A DNA stretch of 64,000 nt from Chrysomallon squamiferum (taxonomy: Eukaryota > Mollusca > Gastropoda > Neomphalida > Peltospiridae): positions 11,201,522 through 11,265,521 of the forward strand of contig CM022668.1 in the NCBI GenBank assembly GCA_012295275.1, in the 5' to 3' direction. The position numbers and the translations under genes are program-made. The notes beneath the pieces were generated by a model. That model had not been told where the DNA came from and ran no database searches. It saw only the letters and a program-made list of their open reading frames with translations. Below are positions 34,501 through 43,500 of the stretch, piece by piece (position 1 is the first letter of the stretch; every line of letters starts with the position of its first letter).

Positions 34501-36674
34501 ACTATTAAGTTGTATCCATATTTTAATATTCATTTATATTCCAGAATGTTATCTATGGAATGCTGTTTGTGTTTGAATGTCACATTATATTTATATTTTA
34601 ATATTTATTTATGTTACAGAGTGTTATCTATGGAATGCTGTTTGCATTTGGCTATCAAGTGATGTCAAGATACATGCTGATCAATGACAGTCATCAGGAA
34701 AATCTCTTTTCAAAGCAGCTGTCCTGGATTTTGTTTTCAGTTGGAATTCTTGGAATAGGGGTGAGATAATTATTTTAGTACTTGATGTAGGTGGAAGGTT
34801 ATTTTGGTTGTAAGGTGAAATAAATTGTTTAATGTTTGGTGTTTTAAGATAATTAGATGAAATATATAGTCTAATATTCTAAGGGTGAGTTCATTATTGT
34901 AATGGGGTGAGATAGTTTTCTTAATATTAGATGTAGAAATGAATTCTTTATCATGATTAAGATAATTGGATAAGATAATTATTTTAATACTCCTTACTAA
35001 ACTATTGTAGGCGATTCTGATGATTATTTTAATGTTAGATGTAAGTTATATGTATCAGATACTTTGTTTTAAATTTATTATTAGCTAATAGACAAAAAGA
35101 ACAATGTGCAATTTGAACTTATTTTTCATTTTCATACTTAATATTTAATTCTATAATAAAAAATAATTTTATTAATATTGATGGTTATTTTAATTTTGTT
35201 AAAGCTTTGTGTAATTGTTTTTACTTGTTTTGTTTTCAGAGTTATGTAGCTTTTTCTTGTTTGTGTCCAAACAAAATTCAGTGTAATTTAGTTCATCCAT
35301 ATATTGTGTTTATACCAGTAAGTATATCTTTTACAATCTCGTCTTTTTATTTTTATTCTTTTTCTTTTTCATTTTCTTCTTCTGTTTTCTCCTCTTCTTC
35401 CTCCTCCTTTTCCTTTTGATGATAATTATGATATAAATATGTTAAATGTAATTTATAAATTTAATCCTAAACATTTTCTTTAAATAAAGCAGTTACTTAG
35501 TAGATTCCAGTTTAGATGATTATGGTGATGGTGTTAATGATACTGGTGATTACTATTGTAACTATTATTGTTGATATTGTTGATATTATAATTAATATAG
35601 TAGTGGTAGCAGTAATAGTAATATTAGTAGCAGTAGCAGTGATAATTCTAGTCTGGTATTGGTAATGGTGTTTGTTGTCATAGTAGCATTGTTAGTAGTA
35701 GTAGTAGTACTAGTAGACATAGCAACAGTAGTAGCAGTATCATTATTATTATTAAAAAGACTCTAGTTTAGATCATAACTGCATTCAGTTATTCTAAATA
35801 ATTAGTGCATTTTAATTAGAAAGACTGAACAAAAGATGCAACAGATAATTGACTTTTATTTATTACTTTTTACTTTTATTCTTCAGATACTTTCTTATAT
35901 AATTCTACGCAATATTCCTGGTTGGCTACGTACTCGTTACAGCTGTTTCTTTGCCTGGTTTGGCAAAATCTCATTAGAAGTGAGTAATATTGTAAAAGAC
36001 AATTCAAGAATGAGGTGGGTTGGGGTGGGTTAGAATGGAAAGGCAATGAGTAGATAAATTATCACCCAAATTGACAGAGATGTAATGAAAGTAATCCTAT
36101 ACTAACTGTTACTTATCATAATGTGTCTGTGTCAAATATTTATTTATTGACTTTGTATTTTATTGGAAGTGGATATCTAAATATTGGTAGTAATATTAAT
36201 GTACTGTTTGCTTTTCTCTCTTTCTGTCTCTCAGTATAATTTATGATCTGCATGTAAAATGTATCATCTACAAGTATACTTTATGATCTGTAATTTATCT
36301 TCAGTAAGTGTAATGTATCATCTGTAAGTATAATTTATCATCTGTAAATGTAAGTATAGTGTATCATCAGTAAATGTAATTTGCATGTATATATTTATTT
36401 ATTTATTTCTGTTTTTCAGTTGTTTATAAGTCAGTATCATGTGTGGCTGGCTGCTGACACATACGGCGTTCTTGTTTTGGTTCCCAACTACCCCGTTCTC
36501 AACGTCATTCTCACGTCCTTCATCTTTGTCTGTCTGAGTCATGAAATTCACAAAATAACTTCAATTCTCACAAAGTACGCTGTGCCTAGTGAGTGGAAAC
36601 TCTTACTCAGAAACCTTATCTTTTTCATAGCCCTTCTTCTTCCTATCTGTGTCACCAATGGATTAGTTTTCTAA
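17416..36674 (+). CDS. CASD1: N-acetylneuraminate (7)9-O-acetyltransferase, complete
   Basis: Twenty-one exons with GT-AG borders and matching phases give 795 residues, close to vertebrate CASD1 (797). The enzyme moves acetyl groups from acetyl-CoA to O-9 (via O-7) of CMP-sialic acid in the Golgi. After a short cytosolic N-terminus and one membrane segment (~20-37) comes a lumenal SGNH/PC-esterase domain with the nucleophile in GDSR (Ser99) and the catalytic pair in DGLH (Asp270, His273, the same numbers as in the human enzyme). From about residue 325 a multi-spanning membrane domain follows, with family blocks [76 protein letters not shown] and [10 protein letters not shown]. All introns are under 4 kb. 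Nothing is missing relative to the family; intron 14 holds a possible extra in-frame exon (29669-29734). Confidence 0.97.
18480..18700. repeat. T-rich and (TTTA)n tract in CASD1 intron 1
   Basis: Three poly-T runs alternate with TTTA tetranucleotide arrays. The rest of intron 1 shows no coding content. Confidence 0.95.
19413..19509 (+). CDS. CASD1: CASD1 exon 2
   Basis: Encodes [20 protein letters not shown] and CMMHKY, the conserved lumenal N-terminal Cys region. Confidence 0.95.
20185..20371 (+). CDS. CASD1: CASD1 exon 3, catalytic GDS
   Basis: Contains [20 protein letters not shown] with nucleophile Ser99. It ends in phase 0 at a donor GTTTGT. Confidence 0.97.
20365..20720. repeat. degenerate tandem copies of the CASD1 exon 3 donor region
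   Basis: The junction sequence gtttgtatctgaatataact and the AT-rich stretch after it (ttaaaatactttata) recur at about 20478 and 20526, and more weakly to 20720. The unit starts at the splice donor. Confidence 0.65.
20845..20955 (+). CDS. CASD1: CASD1 exon 4
   Basis: Encodes [11 protein letters not shown] to [10 protein letters not shown], the SGNH-fold core; phase 0 at both ends. Confidence 0.95.
21075..23045. mobile_element. 1.96-kb terminal-inverted-repeat element with 7-bp target duplication
   Basis: TAGGTACCGGCAGCC at 21082 is mirrored by GCCTGCCAGTACCTA ending at 23038 (13 of 15 paired), and both ends are flanked by the same 7 bases, CTCAGAG (21075-21081 and 23039-23045). This is the signature of a cut-and-paste DNA transposon inserted in CASD1 intron 4. 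The longest internal frame, 68 codons on the minus strand at 21223-21429, matches no transposase I recognise, so the copy is probably non-autonomous. The superfamily was not assigned; 7-bp duplications with short inverted repeats are unusual. Confidence 0.75.
23483..23534 (+). CDS. CASD1: CASD1 exon 5
   Basis: A short 52-nt exon encoding [17 protein letters not shown], the SGNH-domain segment that aligns with vertebrate WSIKIHNGSSEAL. Confidence 0.95.
23750..23821 (+). CDS. CASD1: CASD1 exon 6
   Basis: Encodes [20 protein letters not shown] and WTLQ; phase 1 at both ends. Confidence 0.93.
24113..24165. repeat. (GT)n microsatellite in CASD1 intron 6
   Basis: A GT run, followed at about 24220-24268 by TA-rich repeats. 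Confidence 0.97.
24632..24722 (+). CDS. CASD1: CASD1 exon 7
   Basis: Encodes [20 protein letters not shown] to AVLDI; the [10 protein letters not shown] block matches vertebrate RKMITNEKID. Confidence 0.95.
25058..25163 (+). CDS. CASD1: CASD1 exon 8, catalytic Asp/His
   Basis: Contains [14 protein letters not shown] with Asp270 and His273 of the catalytic triad. Confidence 0.96.
25330..25557. repeat. (TTTA)n-derived tract up to the exon 9 acceptor
   Basis: Degenerate ttat/ttac tetranucleotides form the end of intron 8 and supply the pyrimidine-rich acceptor tract. Confidence 0.9.
25560..25684 (+). CDS. CASD1: CASD1 exon 9
   Basis: Encodes [20 protein letters not shown], the CC pair that aligns with vertebrate GSCCQP, and the start of the next membrane segment. 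Confidence 0.95.
25676..25945. repeat. ~20-24-bp degenerate repeat starting at the exon 9 donor
   Basis: Units of the form tatagccttttttatcatttag recur from the donor onward, and gtttggtgtagcc at about 25814 copies the junction gtttggtatagcc. Confidence 0.65.
26437..26507 (+). CDS. CASD1: CASD1 exon 10
   Basis: Encodes [19 protein letters not shown] and the basic loop after the membrane segment. Confidence 0.92.
26668..26788 (+). CDS. CASD1: CASD1 exon 11
   Basis: Encodes a variable loop, then [17 protein letters not shown], a highly conserved CASD1 membrane block. Confidence 0.96.
27095..27166. repeat. (ATT)n microsatellite in CASD1 intron 11
   Basis: A run of att triplets. Confidence 0.95.
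27295..27403 (+). CDS. CASD1: CASD1 exon 12
   Basis: Encodes [20 protein letters not shown] and ILGVFF; matches vertebrate NLFMKENKFYTHSSFFIP. Confidence 0.96.
27908..27997 (+). CDS. CASD1: CASD1 exon 13
   Basis: Encodes [20 protein letters not shown] and HLTGASK, near-identical to the vertebrate block. Confidence 0.97.
28286..28405 (+). CDS. CASD1: CASD1 exon 14
   Basis: Encodes [20 protein letters not shown] and [13 protein letters not shown]; ends in phase 0 at CYS-GLN followed by donor GTGAGA. Confidence 0.97.
28406..29540. repeat. ~20-24-bp minisatellite starting at the exon 14 donor
   Basis: Dozens of degenerate copies of ggtatatcagtgttatatac fill the first 1.1 kb of intron 14, beginning a few bases after the donor. 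Frames through the array (YQCYIQ-type and similar) are repeat translations. Confidence 0.88.
29669..29734 (+). CDS. CASD1: candidate 66-nt in-frame cassette exon of CASD1
   Basis: A strong acceptor (actgtcttctttcag) and a near-consensus donor (GAA|GTAAGT) bound 66 open nucleotides. The segment is phase 0 on both sides, exactly what the exon 14/exon 15 junction needs, and would insert 22 residues beginning [12 protein letters not shown] and ending NGLRRVLE after Gln493. Vertebrate CASD1 has nothing here (the flanking CQ-VLFR block is contiguous), so it would be lineage-specific and alternative, or a decoy exon. Prediction only. Confidence 0.35.
29800..30560. repeat. degenerate AGCATTCA-based repeat in CASD1 intron 14
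   Basis: The motif tagcattca recurs at irregular ~25-40-base spacing through this stretch and then decays. Confidence 0.75.
30590..30990. repeat. ~35-40-bp repeat of tctctcaatgctttgttaga
   Basis: A third tandem family in intron 14: ctctgcctctctctcaatg plus ctttgttagaattct in about ten degenerate copies. Confidence 0.85.
31530..31586. repeat. (ATT)n microsatellite in CASD1 intron 14
   Basis: A run of att triplets; the surrounding sequence to 32160 has no recognisable content. Confidence 0.95.
32160..32284. repeat. tandem copies of the exon 15 acceptor and exon start
   Basis: Before the true acceptor (AG at 32283-32284, exon gttctctttagaatga) two upstream copies each carry atatctcag plus gttctgtttagagtga (AG 32184-32185) or gttctctttagaatga (AG 32237-32238), with a shared tatgagtttttat spacer. 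About 17 exon bases are copied; period ~46-53 bases. Confidence 0.9.
32285..32441 (+). CDS. CASD1: CASD1 exon 15
   Basis: Encodes [20 protein letters not shown] and [13 protein letters not shown]; phase 0 start, phase 1 end. Confidence 0.97.
32842..32921 (+). CDS. CASD1: CASD1 exon 16
   Basis: Encodes a loop and a membrane segment ending SLFYLSE; ends in phase 0. Confidence 0.93.
33267..34020 (-). mobile_element. Tigger/pogo-type DNA element, internally deleted, 754 bp
   Basis: CAGTGGTATCTTGACTTACG at the left is mirrored by ATAATTCGAGGTACCACTG at the right, and the element is flanked by TA on both sides, the Tc1/mariner-pogo target signature. The ends resemble Tigger-type termini (CAGTGGTACCTCG). 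Inside, on the minus strand, a remnant of the transposase DNA-binding region is recognisable (33525-33785). It is inserted in CASD1 intron 16 with nothing left of the catalytic core. Confidence 0.85.
33525..33785 (-). pseudogene. Tigger transposase N-terminal (CENP-B-like DNA-binding) remnant
   Basis: From the ATG at 33785 the frame reads [20 protein letters not shown], then [14 protein letters not shown] and MARQ followed by a stop. After that stop the same frame continues with [23 protein letters not shown] and SVHEKMEKS before a second stop. These are the helix-turn-helix blocks of Tigger/CENP-B-type transposases. The in-frame stop at 33654-33656 and the missing DDE domain make it non-functional. 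Confidence 0.8.
34064..34168 (+). CDS. CASD1: CASD1 exon 17
   Basis: Encodes [20 protein letters not shown] and [12 protein letters not shown]; phase 0 at both ends. Confidence 0.97.
34157..34300. repeat. ~51-bp tandem copies of the exon 17 donor junction
   Basis: The junction atagatatgtaagtaattag with the following tatttatattaattt and tggaat recurs twice more (at about 34208 and 34259). The third copy keeps a GTAAG donor core; the second has lost it. Confidence 0.88.
34303..34619. repeat. ~73-80-bp tandem copies of the exon 18 acceptor and exon start
   Basis: The true acceptor and exon start (atgttacag|agtgttatctatggaatgctg) is preceded by a close copy at about 34544 (tattccag|aatgttatctatggaatgctg) and by weaker copies at about 34467, 34375 and 34305. 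With the donor copies, nearly the whole 451-bp intron 17 is built from its own two junctions. Confidence 0.88.
34620..34760 (+). CDS. CASD1: CASD1 exon 18
   Basis: Encodes [20 protein letters not shown] and a membrane segment ending SVGILGIG; phase 0 at both ends. Confidence 0.95.
34752..35050. repeat. degenerate tandem copies of the exon 18 donor region
   Basis: The junction ggggtgagataattatttta with cttgatgtag recurs most clearly at about 34902 (ggggtgagatagttttctta ... tagatgtag) and weakly near 34883, 34973 and 35018. Confidence 0.65.
35240..35317 (+). CDS. CASD1: CASD1 exon 19
   Basis: Encodes [20 protein letters not shown] and IVFIP; corresponds to vertebrate SSCKNKAECNELHP. Confidence 0.93.
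35520..35760. repeat. degenerate (GTA)/(GAT)n tract in CASD1 intron 19
   Basis: Imperfect trinucleotide repeats of the gtagtag and gatgatt kinds. Confidence 0.75.
35887..35979 (+). CDS. CASD1: CASD1 exon 20
   Basis: Encodes [20 protein letters not shown] and [11 protein letters not shown]; strongly conserved. Confidence 0.97.
36236..36380. repeat. ~20-bp repeat of aatttatcatctgtaagtat
   Basis: Six or so degenerate copies in intron 20. They contain repeated gtaagta donor-like cores but are not adjacent to the exon 20 donor. Confidence 0.75.
36420..36674 (+). CDS. CASD1: CASD1 exon 21 and stop
   Basis: Encodes [35 protein letters not shown] and a final membrane segment; TAA at 36672-36674. 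Confidence 0.97.
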   Translation: MFISQYHVWLAADTYGVLVLVPNYPVLNVILTSFIFVCLSHEIHKITSILTKYAVPSEWKLLLRNLIFFIALLLPICVTNGLVF

Positions 36675-39600
36675 TCTGAACATTTTCATGAAAACCAGTT
36701 TATTAAATATCTGTGTGTTCTGCTACATGTAGTGGTGGTCAGTTTTCAAAAAGAATGAGTTGACAACAAACATTCACTTATTAATTAAAGTTATTTGTTA
36801 ATTTATTTTATTTTCATTATTTTATTTTATTTTATCTTTTCTTTTATTTATTTTATGTTTTGTTTTATTATTTTATTTATTATTTTTTAATTTATTTATT
36901 TGTTAATTTATTATAATGATTATTTTTATTGTTATTATCACCACTAATATTATTGTTATCATTTTCATTATTATTTTTGTGATTATTATTACTCGTGTTT
37001 ATCATTTTTATATTGATATCATCTTACATTGTCATTACTGATATTATTAAACTGTTTTTATCTTGAACATTTCAATATGTTTATTTAGGTTTGTTTATTT
37101 AGCAATATGCACATAAAATACTTATTCTTGCACAAAATTCTGAGTGTATTTTAGATTTTCTTTAATGAGCTGTAGGTTTGTGATCATTTTACATATATGA
37201 CTATAAAAGGTGTAAATGTCTGTATGTTCCTATATATACATAAATATATATATAAAATGTATGTAACTGTGTTTATTTATCAAGTTATTTATTAACTGAG
37301 ATTAGGATTTTATCATTTGAATGGGCATCATAACATTCACAGCTAATATTTTGTGATTTATGTGTGGATTGAAATTAAAAATGTTTGAGATTTTTACAGA
37401 ACTTGGCAGGAACTATATAGATTATATATATATATATAATGTTAGTTTTTGTAGTCCCTTACAAAAATAAAAGCAGATTATATATTCTACTGTGTGTAGA
37501 ATAAAATTACAAACGTGAAATTTAATTTTTATTCTGGCATTCTGTTTGAATTTGTTTAACTTTTTGAAATAGTTGTTATATCTGGAATCAGTTAAAACTT
37601 GTATCACAAACTGATTCAGGAAAGAAAATGAAACTTTATTTATTTATTTTATTTTATTATTAATTTGTTGGGTTTTTGGGTGGTTTTTTTTTTTTTTTTT
37701 TTTTTTTTTTATATTTTATACTTGCAATCAGTGATGTTAATAAACTTAGTCAACAAATGCAATAACTAAACATTAACATCACATTATTTACATGCAGTAG
37801 AGTCTGTTTATCTTCCTATATTTAAATAATTATATTTGAGGTGGGTATATAAAATATTACATTTCATGTGGTTAAATGAAATATTTATATTTAAGGTGAT
37901 ATTATCACTTAGGATTAAAATGTTGATTTTGTACATATCAAATTGACTTCATGAATTAGACTTTTTTTCAGTGAAAGGGATTTCATTGTTTTGCATGTTT
38001 TGTATGTTTTATGCTTGGGGAATAGCAAATCATGGTTTATATCATCTATTTGAAATTGATATCATCAACATTATAATAAATACATTTTTATTATTATTGT
38101 TATTAATAATAGCCACAGCTAATAAATTTTATTATCTTTAAATGTACGTGTGTGAAACAACAGAGAAAAAGAGATTGTGTGTATGTGTGTATGAGAAAAA
38201 CCTATGTATTTGTATGAATAAAAAGATGTACAAAATTTGTACATATTATAAATAGTGTTATATTAATTTTATGTAAATAAATAACTTTGTCATACACGTT
38301 TGTTTTTGTTTTGTGTTTTTCTTTTATACTGATATATAATTTAATGATTTTCTTGTCCGATGGGATATTAGTTTAGACATGATGTTATATATATATATAT
38401 ATATATATATATTGCATATATATTTAATTTTTTATCATTATTATTTTTATATTTATTTTGTTTATTATTATTATTATTATTATTATTTACAAGCCGTGAC
38501 GAATTCCCAACTTCAAAATGTTGCGCTAATTTACTATCGTAAAGCAGAATGAGAAATATGAGTGTATTTTGTTAGGCGAATAATTGAACATTAGAAAACA
38601 AATCTTAAAACAAACAACAGAAAACGGTCCATTACGCTGAACAGATTATTTAAATGGAACATTTAGACCTATCTTCTTTCAAATTCTGTCTTGTATTTTT
38701 ACAGATAATCTCAGTATTTGTTGTTCAATAGCCAATTGAAGTGAAGTAGTAGTACCCGATTCGTGAACAACAACCTCTCAGGAACGACAACTCTATATTG
38801 TCGTTTGCAAAAGTAAACTAAAAATTACTTATTTACGAACGACAACTCCTACTCAGGAATTATCTCATGTTCGTGTGTCAATTGAAACAGGCTTGATACA
38901 TTAAACTCAGTAAGTCTACCTCTGTTAAGGTCTTCATGCGTTTTATTAAATAGATAAGGCAAATTTGATAACGATATCTCTGGATTTTTGAAAACTGAAA
39001 TGATTTATCTTTTACACTCTTATAGATATTTTCTAATGGGTTTTCCTTTTCACAGTTGGGATTATTTTATTTAACTTTTTTCTTAAATTTTTCTTGCTTT
39101 TAAATTTTGTTTTAATTTAATTTTTTTAAATTTATTTATTTATTTTTAATATATTTACTTAATTATTTTTCTTTGATTGAAATTTGACTAAATAATTTTA
39201 ATGCTAATTATAGATTGTAAAAATGCAGAATATATTCATAATAACGAAATTAACTTTTTGTGAAACGCTGTAAAACAAATTAAATAATGTAAATTACGCT
39301 GAATAAACACAGAGTACAGTCTAAATAAATTAAACCTCATAATGTTCCTGTTAAAATTATGGTTTAATTTAAGTATAAAAAGTTTACTTTAAAATGACTG
39401 CTATGCCGACGGCTCGATTATTGTTTCGAACGCTGTTTTTCTTGCGTTATCTGAAAACCAGGATTTTAATTTATTTATTTATTTATTTATTTATTTTTTT
39501 TTTTTTTTTTTTTTTTTTTTTGAAAAGTAAATGGAATTCTGTTTATAAATTACAAGCATTATTGTTATTACGTCATCAGACGCTCCATTTCCTGTATGGA

Positions 39601-39822
39601 CATAGGTTTTGCACGAGTAAGATAATGTTAACTGACATTTTCTCCGAAATTTGTAGATAGCGTTTCTAGAATTATTTGTTCTCAATGAACTGCTATTAAC
39701 ATCAAAAAATCAACAAATATGTTGCATGTATGTGTGTTTGTGTGCGTTATGTATGTAAGTGTATTAAACATATCTGGATATGTTAGACATGAACATAATT
39801 AGTACTATCCTTTGCAGCTGTG

Positions 39823-39825
<3 letters not shown>

Positions 39826-39872
<47 letters not shown>
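39826..39872. repeat. (CA)n microsatellite
   Basis: An uninterrupted CA run. Confidence 0.97.
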
Positions 39873-39878
<6 letters not shown>

Positions 39879-40204
39879 TTAAGCGGTTTAGATATCAAAG
39901 GACAATTTTTAATACGATTACCATTTTAAAGCAACAAATAAATTGTTATTTAAGAACATTTTGTTTTGATGTATAGTTTTTGTAGGCGACAGTGATATCA
40001 ATACGCGTCGGTCTGCTTCTCTCGAGAGCGCTGAGTTAATAAATAAAAGAGTTAGTTTCATATAATTTTATATTATTTAATAACTAGGGTTACTAATTTA
40101 TCAGCTTTATCCTGCTCGGCAGAGAGTCACCGCAGTTCGCAATTCTAACCTTCACGTAAAAAACCTGGTATTTTAAAATAGAAATCAGTTATTCTTTTTT
40201 TAAA

Positions 40205-40208
40205 TACA

Positions 40209-40300
<92 letters not shown>
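40205..40300. repeat. compound (ACAT)n(AT)n microsatellite
   Basis: An ACAT array passing into a long AT array just left of the truncated Tigger-type copy. Confidence 0.97.
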
Positions 40301-40302
<2 letters not shown>

Positions 40303-40312
40303 TACATACATA

Positions 40313-40540
40313 CAGTGGTACCTTGACTTACGAGTTTAATTCGTTCCGTGACCGAGTTTGTAACGCAGTTTGCTCGTATATCAAACCACTTTTCCCTAAT
40401 GAAATTAATTGAAATATCATTAATCCATTCTGGCCCCCCAAAAACTATCCCACTTTTTTGTAATGTGTTTCTAAATAAGAAAATTGTATAAATGACAAAT
40501 ATTGTATAAAAAAAAAAAAAAAAAAAAAATGCAAAGAAAT
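40313..40540 (-). mobile_element. truncated Tigger/pogo-type element, terminal part only
   Basis: CAGTGGTACCTTGACTTACG onward follows the left ~230 bases of the element at 33267-34020 (ttcgttccgtgac, taatccattctggcccccca, gacaaatattgta) at roughly 80-85% identity by eye, preceded by TA. Similarity stops at 40540, ten bases before the satellite begins; the other end is absent. Confidence 0.8.
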
Positions 40541-40550
40541 TGCTTTTTTT

Positions 40551-43500
40551 AGGCTACCTGTAATCTCCAGGGTCATATTATTTCTCATATAAGCATTAAA
40601 TTCGAATAAAATGTATGTAACCCTAGCTTTAAGACTAACCCTAAAGTAACCCTAACCCTAACCCTAACCCTAACCCTAGCTCAGGTGATAAAAGTAATCC
40701 AAAAGAAGTCCGGAACATTAATTCTTATCCTAACGCTACTTCTAATCTCCAGCCTCATATTATTTCTATCAGAAGCATCAAACTCGAATAAAATTTATGT
40801 AACCCTAGCTATAAGGCTAACCCTAACCCTAACCCTAACCCTAACCCTAACCCTAGCTCAGGTGATAAAAGTAATCCAAAAGAAGTCCGGAACATTAATT
40901 CTTATTCTAAGGCTACTTCTAATCTCCAGCCTCATATTATTTCTATCAGAAGCATCAAACTCGAATAAAATTTATGTAACCCTAGCTTTAAGGCTAACCC
41001 TAACCCTAACCCTAACCCTAGCTCAGGTGATAAAAGTAATCCAAAAGAAGTCCGGAACATTAATTCTTATTCTAAGGCTACTTGTAGTCTCCAGGGTCAT
41101 ATTATTTCTAACATAAACATTAAACTCGAATAAAATTTAGGTAACCCTAGCTTTAAGGCTAACCCTAACCCTAACCCTAACCCTAACCTTAACCCTAGCT
41201 AAGCTCGTAAAACTAATCCTAAACTAGTCCGGAATATTAATTCTTATTCTAAGGCTACCTGTAATCTCCAGGGTCATATTATTTCTCATATAAGCATTAA
41301 ACTCGAATAAAATTTATGTAACCCTAGCTTTAAGACTAACCCTAAAGTAACCCTAACCCTAACCCTAACCCTAACCCTAGCTCAGGTGATAAAAGTAATC
41401 CAAAAGAAGTCCGGAACATTAATTCTTATTCGAAGTCCTACTTCTAATCTCCATTATTATTTCTTATCCTAACGCTACTTCTAATCTCCAGCCTCATATT
41501 ATTTCTATCAGAAGCATCAAACTCGAATAAAATTTATGTAACCCTAGCTATAAGGCTAACCCTAACCCTAACCCTAACCCTAACCCTAGCTCAGGTGATA
41601 AAAGTAATCCAAAAGAAGTCCGGAACATTAATTCTTATTCTAAGGCTACTTGTAGTCTCCAGGGTCATATTATTTCTATCAGAAGCATCAAACTCGAATA
41701 AAATTTATGTAACCCTAGCTATAAGGCTAACCCTAAAACCTAACCCTAACCCTAACCCTAACCCTAGCTCAGGTGATAAAAGTAATCCAAAAGAAGTCCG
41801 GAACATTAATTCTTATTCTAAGGCTACTTGTAATCTCCAGGGTCATATTATTTCTATCATAAGCATTAAACTCGAATAAAATTTATGTAACCCTAGCTTT
41901 AAGACTAACCCTAACCCTAACCCTAACCCTAACCCTAACCCTAACCCTAGCTCAGGTGATAAAAGTAATCCAAAAGAAGTCCGGAACATTAATTCTTATC
42001 CTAAGGCTACTTCTAATCTCCAGCCTCATATTATTTCTATCAGAAGCATCAAACTCGAATAAAATTTATGTAACCCTAGCTATAAGGCTAACCCTAACCC
42101 TAACCCTAACCCTAACCCTAGCTCAGGTGATAAAAGTAATCCAAAAGAAGTCCGGAACATTAATTCTTATTCTAAGGCTACTTGTAGTCTCCAGGGTCAT
42201 ATTATTTCTAACATAAACATTAAACTCGAATAAAATTTAGGTAACCCTAGCTTTAAGGCTAACCCTAACCCTAACCCTAACCCTAACCCTAACCTTAACC
42301 CTAGCTAAGCTCCTAAAACTAATCCTAAACTAGTCCGGAATATTAATTCTTATTCTAAGGCTACCTGTAATCTCCAGGGTCATATTATTTCTCATATAAG
42401 CATTAAATTCGAATAAAATGTATGTAACCCTAGCTTTAAGACTAACCCTAAAGTAACCCTAACCCTAACCCTAACCCTAGCCCTAACCCTAGCTCAGGTG
42501 ATAAAAGTAATCCAAAAGAAGTCCGGAACATTAATTCTTATCCTAACGCTACTTCTAATCTCCAGCCTCATATTATTTCTATCAGAAGCATCAAACTCGA
42601 ATAAAATTTATGTAACCCTAGCTATAAGGCTAACCCTAACCCTAACCCTAACCCTAACCCTAGCTCAGGTGATAAAAGTAATCCAAAAGAAGTCCGGAAC
42701 ATTAATTCTTATTCTAAGGCTACTTGTAGTCTCCAGGGTCATATTATTTCTAACATAAACATTAAACTCGAATAAAATTTAGGTAACCCTAGCTTTAAGG
42801 CTAACCCTAACCCTAACCCTAACCTTAACCCTAGCTAAGCTCCTAAAACTAATCCTAAACTAGTCCGGAATATTAATTCTTATTCTAAGGCTACCTGTAA
42901 TCTCCAGGGTCATATTATTTCTCATATAAGCATTAAATTCGAATAAAATGTATGTAACCCTAGCTTTTAACCCTAGCTTTAACTTTAACCCTAACCCTAA
43001 CCCTAACCCTAACCCTAAGCCCTAACCCTAGCTCAGGTGATAAAAGTAATCCAAAAGAAGTCCGGAACATTAATTCTTATCCTAACGCTACTTCTAATCT
43101 CCAGCCTCATATTATTTCTATCAGAAGCATCAAACTCGAATAAAATTTATGTAACCCTAGCTATAAGGCTAACCCTAACCCTAACCCTAACCCTAACCCT
43201 AGCTCAGGTGATAAAAGTAATCCAAAAGAAGTCCGGAACATTAATTCTTATTCTAAGGCTACTTCTAATCTCCAGGGTCATATTATTTCTATCAGAAGCA
43301 TCAAACTCGAATAAAATTTATGTAACCCTAGCTATAAGCTATAAACCCTAACCCCCCTAGCTATAAAACCCTAACCCTAACCCTAACCCTAACCCTAACC
43401 CTAGCTCAGGTGATAAAAGTAATCCAAAAGAAGTCCGGAACATTAATTCTTATTCTAAGGCTAATTCTTATTCTAAGGCTGCTTCTTGTAATCTAATTCA

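Larger units (their letters stand above)
36675..40312. other. CASD1 3' UTR and intergenic DNA
   Basis: AT-rich sequence with many AATAAA motifs, so the polyadenylation site cannot be picked. It contains TTTA, poly-T (37687-37711), AT (38388-38412), CA (39826-39872) and ACAT/AT (40205-40300) simple repeats. No further exon recognised. Confidence 0.5.
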
